From assembly GCF_012641275.1 (NCBI RefSeq), contig NZ_JABAIA010000001.1, positions 682,001-746,000 on the forward strand: a stretch of DNA of 64,000 bases, in the 5' to 3' direction. This document shows, one piece after another, positions 61,834-64,000 of this stretch (within the stretch, counting starts at the first letter, position 1; each line of letters begins with the position of its first letter). Made by a program: the position numbers and the translations under genes. The DNA comes from Chitinophaga varians. Lineage in GTDB: Bacteria; Bacteroidota; Bacteroidia; Chitinophagales; Chitinophagaceae. The notes under the pieces were generated by a model. It searched no databases. It saw only the letters and a list, made by a program, of their open reading frames with translations, and was not told where the DNA came from.

Positions 61834-62077
61834 ACTGTCCATGCGGTCTTGTATTGCGCAAAAGTAACAGTTCCCAGCCGAATTCATCTGACATACACCG
61901 CCATGCGATACCGTCATTATTGGAAGTCTACCGGGATAGCAGACCTGAAACACAATTGCAAAAGACACAGGCGCGATAAATACACCACCCGCAGATTGAT
62001 AAACACGCAGCAACTTCCACGCACTCATTTTCCGTTCCTACCATCAAATTTACTGGAGCCCATGTGCTACTAAAGGG
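61834..62077. other. Remnant region between the two membrane-gene copies
   Basis: 244 bp with no intact gene. It may be the decayed 3' end of an earlier RHS C-terminal coding tip that once preceded the broken copy; a minus-strand open stretch runs into that copy (61834-62028), but its translation shows no recognisable domain. Confidence 0.3.
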
Positions 62078-62123
62078 AAAGATGCTGTCTTCTACTTTTA
62101 CAAATAGTGTAGACAGCATCTTT
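62078..62123 (-). terminator. Terminator of the RHS/immunity operon
   Basis: Perfect 13-bp arms (62078-62090 and 62111-62123, AAAGATGCTGTCT and complement) with a 20-nt loop, 49 bp past the stop of the membrane gene. It separates the intact copy from the broken one. Confidence 0.7.
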
Positions 62124-62171
62124 CTTAACTGAAAATAAAGAAGTAAATTCTTACGAAAGAGATCACTTATA

Positions 62172-62591
62172 TTAAGGCCTCAAGTGTAACTCAATCCCCA
62201 TAAACACAATAAAGGTAAACACCAGAAAACATAATAGAGAACCACCAACCAAATATCCTACCACGCACCATCCACCTTTCCTTCTTTCCGCCGGGCTTTC
62301 ATCCTTAAACTCTTCCATAATGCTGTTCCATTTATTCTTATCGTAGAACAAAATATAATGCCCCCACAGATCAACAATTACAAAAATTATTAGCAAACCC
62401 ATATGTTCCAATATAGGCGAGGCTGCATGCAGTACAAAGGTACAGAACACCTCAGTAACCACAAAAAACATTAGCATATGCAATATTGCCAAAGGGGTAA
62501 TTGTATCCACCACTGGGGTAAAAGATGGCTTTTTCAAAGCCTTGTCGTAAAGTCTATAAATTATGTACCTATAAAACCTTTTCATAACCAT
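62172..62591 (-). CDS. Small membrane protein, probable RHS immunity protein
   Basis: A 139-residue protein with a basic N-terminus (MKRFYRYIIYRLYDKALKK) and three hydrophobic segments, about 38-58 (ILHMLMFFVVTEVFCTFVL), 67-86 (LLIIFVIVDLWGHYILFY) and 108-131 (GYLVGGSLLCFLVFTFIVF). A charged cytoplasmic loop separates the last two (EEFKDESPAERRKGGW). Its ATG overlaps the stop of the RHS gene (TAATG). That position directly after an RHS C-terminal tip is where immunity genes lie; a membrane protein would fit a tip that attacks membranes. The role is inferred. A broken paralog lies downstream. Confidence 0.68.
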   Translation of the reverse strand: MVMKRFYRYIIYRLYDKALKKPSFTPVVDTITPLAILHMLMFFVVTEVFCTFVLHAASPILEHMGLLIIFVIVDLWGHYILFYDKNKWNSIMEEFKDESPAERRKGGWCVVGYLVGGSLLCFLVFTFIVFMGIELHLRP

Positions 62592-64000
62592 TAATCATTA
62601 TGCTTTCCCATTATTTTATCGTGAGCCCAATTAAAAGCACCGGATTGGTCCGCCACGAAGTAAACAAATCCAATACCAATACCAACAGGTCCACCCCAAA
62701 TTGTTGCAGCACACACAGCAACGTCTAATGCAGCTTTACTAATATGCCACGCCTTATCTCCTGGCGTAGCATCAACATCGTTGCGCCTCGCTTGCTGATA
62801 AACTGTTACAGCACTAACTCCCGCCTGAAGTATCAATGCTCCTTTGCCGACGACACTAAGCCCACTAAGCATTCCCACACCTTGCCTCCCAAGGTAGGCT
62901 TGCGCTTTCATTCCACTTGTAGTCACTGCCAGCCCCATAAGAGACTCCTGGACACCCAGCGCTGTAGCAGCAGATCCTACAACTCTATTGGTTTTATCCC
63001 CTCCTGAAGAACCGAGAAAATCTACCGTTGCATTCCCTCCTCTTTGAGCCAAATCACCTGCTGTGCCTGCCCATCTTTGCATCGTTAGCATTTGGCTTAA
63101 AGTATTCATCGTCATTACATTTGACACTTCCCATCCGGCCTGAATCCCCGCTACATAATAAGAGGTAGAATTACCTAACACGACCCTCACTCCTGCCAGG
63201 AAATATACATTTGTGCTCACCCGTTCATTACTGCCTTTTTGCGCCTGGCCCTGGTTGAAGCCTATCGCAGCCTGCGTATAGTTGGAGGCAAATCCGTAAC
63301 TGCCCCACAAGTTAAACTGTGAGATTAACATTGCACCCTGGGTAAACTCGGTGGCTTCGTTGCTAAATGCTTCATAGCCACCAGCCGGTGTCCAGGAGCC
63401 ACCATATGCAAATGCCGGATTATCGAGCATATTGTCAATGATCTGGCGTACAGTGGCTTCATCTCCCAATGGATCATTCAGGAGAATCGGATTGTTCAAT
63501 GCGTAGTTATAAGGGGAGAAATCACTAACTGAACCAGCCAATATATCCACACCCAGGAATCTGCCGATCTGTGGATCATATTTCCTATAAAAGGTACTAT
63601 ACTGGTCCACATCCAGTTCGCTTTCCCACTCAGCGCCACTATTATACCTGAAACTATTTTTCAGTGCAGGGGAAGACGCATCACTGGAAATACCGGCCAT
63701 TTGTACACCAAATGGATAATAATGCGTTTCCTCAATTACGGGGCCCAAAGATACACCAAGCATTAAATTATCAAAATAAACATCCTGCTGACTTTCATTG
63801 CTGGTGTACACATACAGGAAACCGCTCCTGGTAATCGGCATCTTATCGGTCCCCAGCGTTTGCAGCTGATCTGCCTCTTCCCGTACCTGTTTAACGCCGC
63901 TGTTCGCATCTACCATATTAAACTGGTCATCGAAAAGCACATAATTCAGGTAAGCTTTGGGCCTGCCTGCGGCATCGGGCTCTTTCTCCGGGGCTTCGTT
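62591..64000 (-). CDS. RHS-repeat protein, C-terminal part (partial)
   Basis: The frame is open to the right edge of the window, so the gene is incomplete at its 5' end; at least 469 residues are visible. The first ~170 show the RHS core end: EETHYYPFGVQMAGIS, FRYNSGAEWE, then YRKYDPQIGRFLGVD and NYALNNPILLNDPLGD, the signature that separates the cage from its variable tip. The ~300-residue tip after it is rich in Gly and Ala and has a hydrophobic end (AALDVAVCAATIWGGPVGIGI, shown in part), with no nuclease motif that I can see. It is likely a secreted polymorphic toxin whose tip may act on membranes (inference). It is followed, with a 1-nt overlap, by a small membrane protein. Confidence 0.85.
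   Translation of the reverse strand, partial: NEAPEKEPDAAGRPKAYLNYVLFDDQFNMVDANSGVKQVREEADQLQTLGTDKMPITRSGFLYVYTSNESQQDVYFDNLMLGVSLGPVIEETHYYPFGVQMAGISSDASSPALKNSFRYNSGAEWESELDVDQYSTFYRKYDPQIGRFLGVDILAGSVSDFSPYNYALNNPILLNDPLGDEATVRQIIDNMLDNPAFAYGGSWTPAGGYEAFSNEATEFTQGAMLISQFNLWGSYGFASNYTQAAIGFNQGQAQKGSNERVSTNVYFLAGVRVVLGNSTSYYVAGIQAGWEVSNVMTMNTLSQMLTMQRWAGTAGDLAQRGGNATVDFLGSSGGDKTNRVVGSAATALGVQESLMGLAVTTSGMKAQAYLGRQGVGMLSGLSVVGKGALILQAGVSAVTVYQQARRNDVDATPGDKAWHISKAALDVAVCAATIWGGPVGIGIGFVYFVADQSGAFNWAHDKIMGKHND

Overview
The window reads as chromosomal DNA of a Bacteroidota bacterium, most likely a Chitinophaga relative. The signs are: gene starts that mostly lack a Shine-Dalgarno sequence, many -7 promoter boxes of the TAnnTTTG type, a carboxypeptidase-regulatory-like TonB receptor, TamB, a FadL-type porin, a LytTR response regulator with a beta-propeller sensor kinase, a short archaeal/eukaryote-like ProRS, and an RHS protein at the right edge. 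The genus is inferred; no rRNA is present.

Layout. 1-9 kb: a BrkB/YihY membrane protein, a thioredoxin-like protein, an M14 peptidase, and a + strand run of gamma-glutamyltransferase, DinB-like protein, small lipoprotein, BioF-like PLP enzyme and TraB/GumN protein. 9-19 kb: TamB, a REPIN-like repeat pair, RibBA, and a 1,078-residue TonB-dependent receptor. 19-25 kb: a cluster of two esterase-like hydrolases, an ATP-grasp ligase with a histone-like tail, a YbdK/GCS2-type carboxylate-amine ligase, a class I glutamine amidotransferase and a permuted ATP-grasp-like protein. This set has the composition of amidoligase pathways that make uncharacterised peptide-like metabolites. 25-49 kb: mostly housekeeping genes (ddl, PASTA protein, ferredoxin, LuxC-type reductase, HtrA protease, two-component pair, proS, FadL porin, miaA, cca, Sua5/YrdC, glycosyltransferase, dapD).

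49.7-61.2 kb: a visibly more A+T-rich integrative mobilizable element inserted at the 3' end of a tRNA-Leu(CAG) gene. Its serine recombinase gene runs antisense through the whole tRNA, so the last ~34 residues of the protein come from host DNA. A 46-codon gene that overlaps the recombinase start by 4 nt precedes it. The other end carries a primase, a MobC-like protein and a relaxase, with a candidate oriT (two 16-bp direct repeats plus a nested palindrome) just upstream of mobC. The cargo between them holds an RNase-toxin-like protein with a possible immunity partner, an ImmA/IrrE-DUF4411 toxin-antitoxin-like pair, a DUF6236 protein and several unknowns.

61.3-64 kb: the 3' end of an RHS-repeat gene with a glycine-rich, hydrophobic C-terminal tip. 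It is followed, with a 1-nt overlap, by a predicted membrane immunity protein, then a terminator, then a second copy of that membrane gene broken by an exact 13-bp tandem duplication and a 1-bp insertion.

The best candidates for undescribed biology are the amidoligase cluster, the two polymorphic-toxin-like loci, and the element's oriT and operator architecture.
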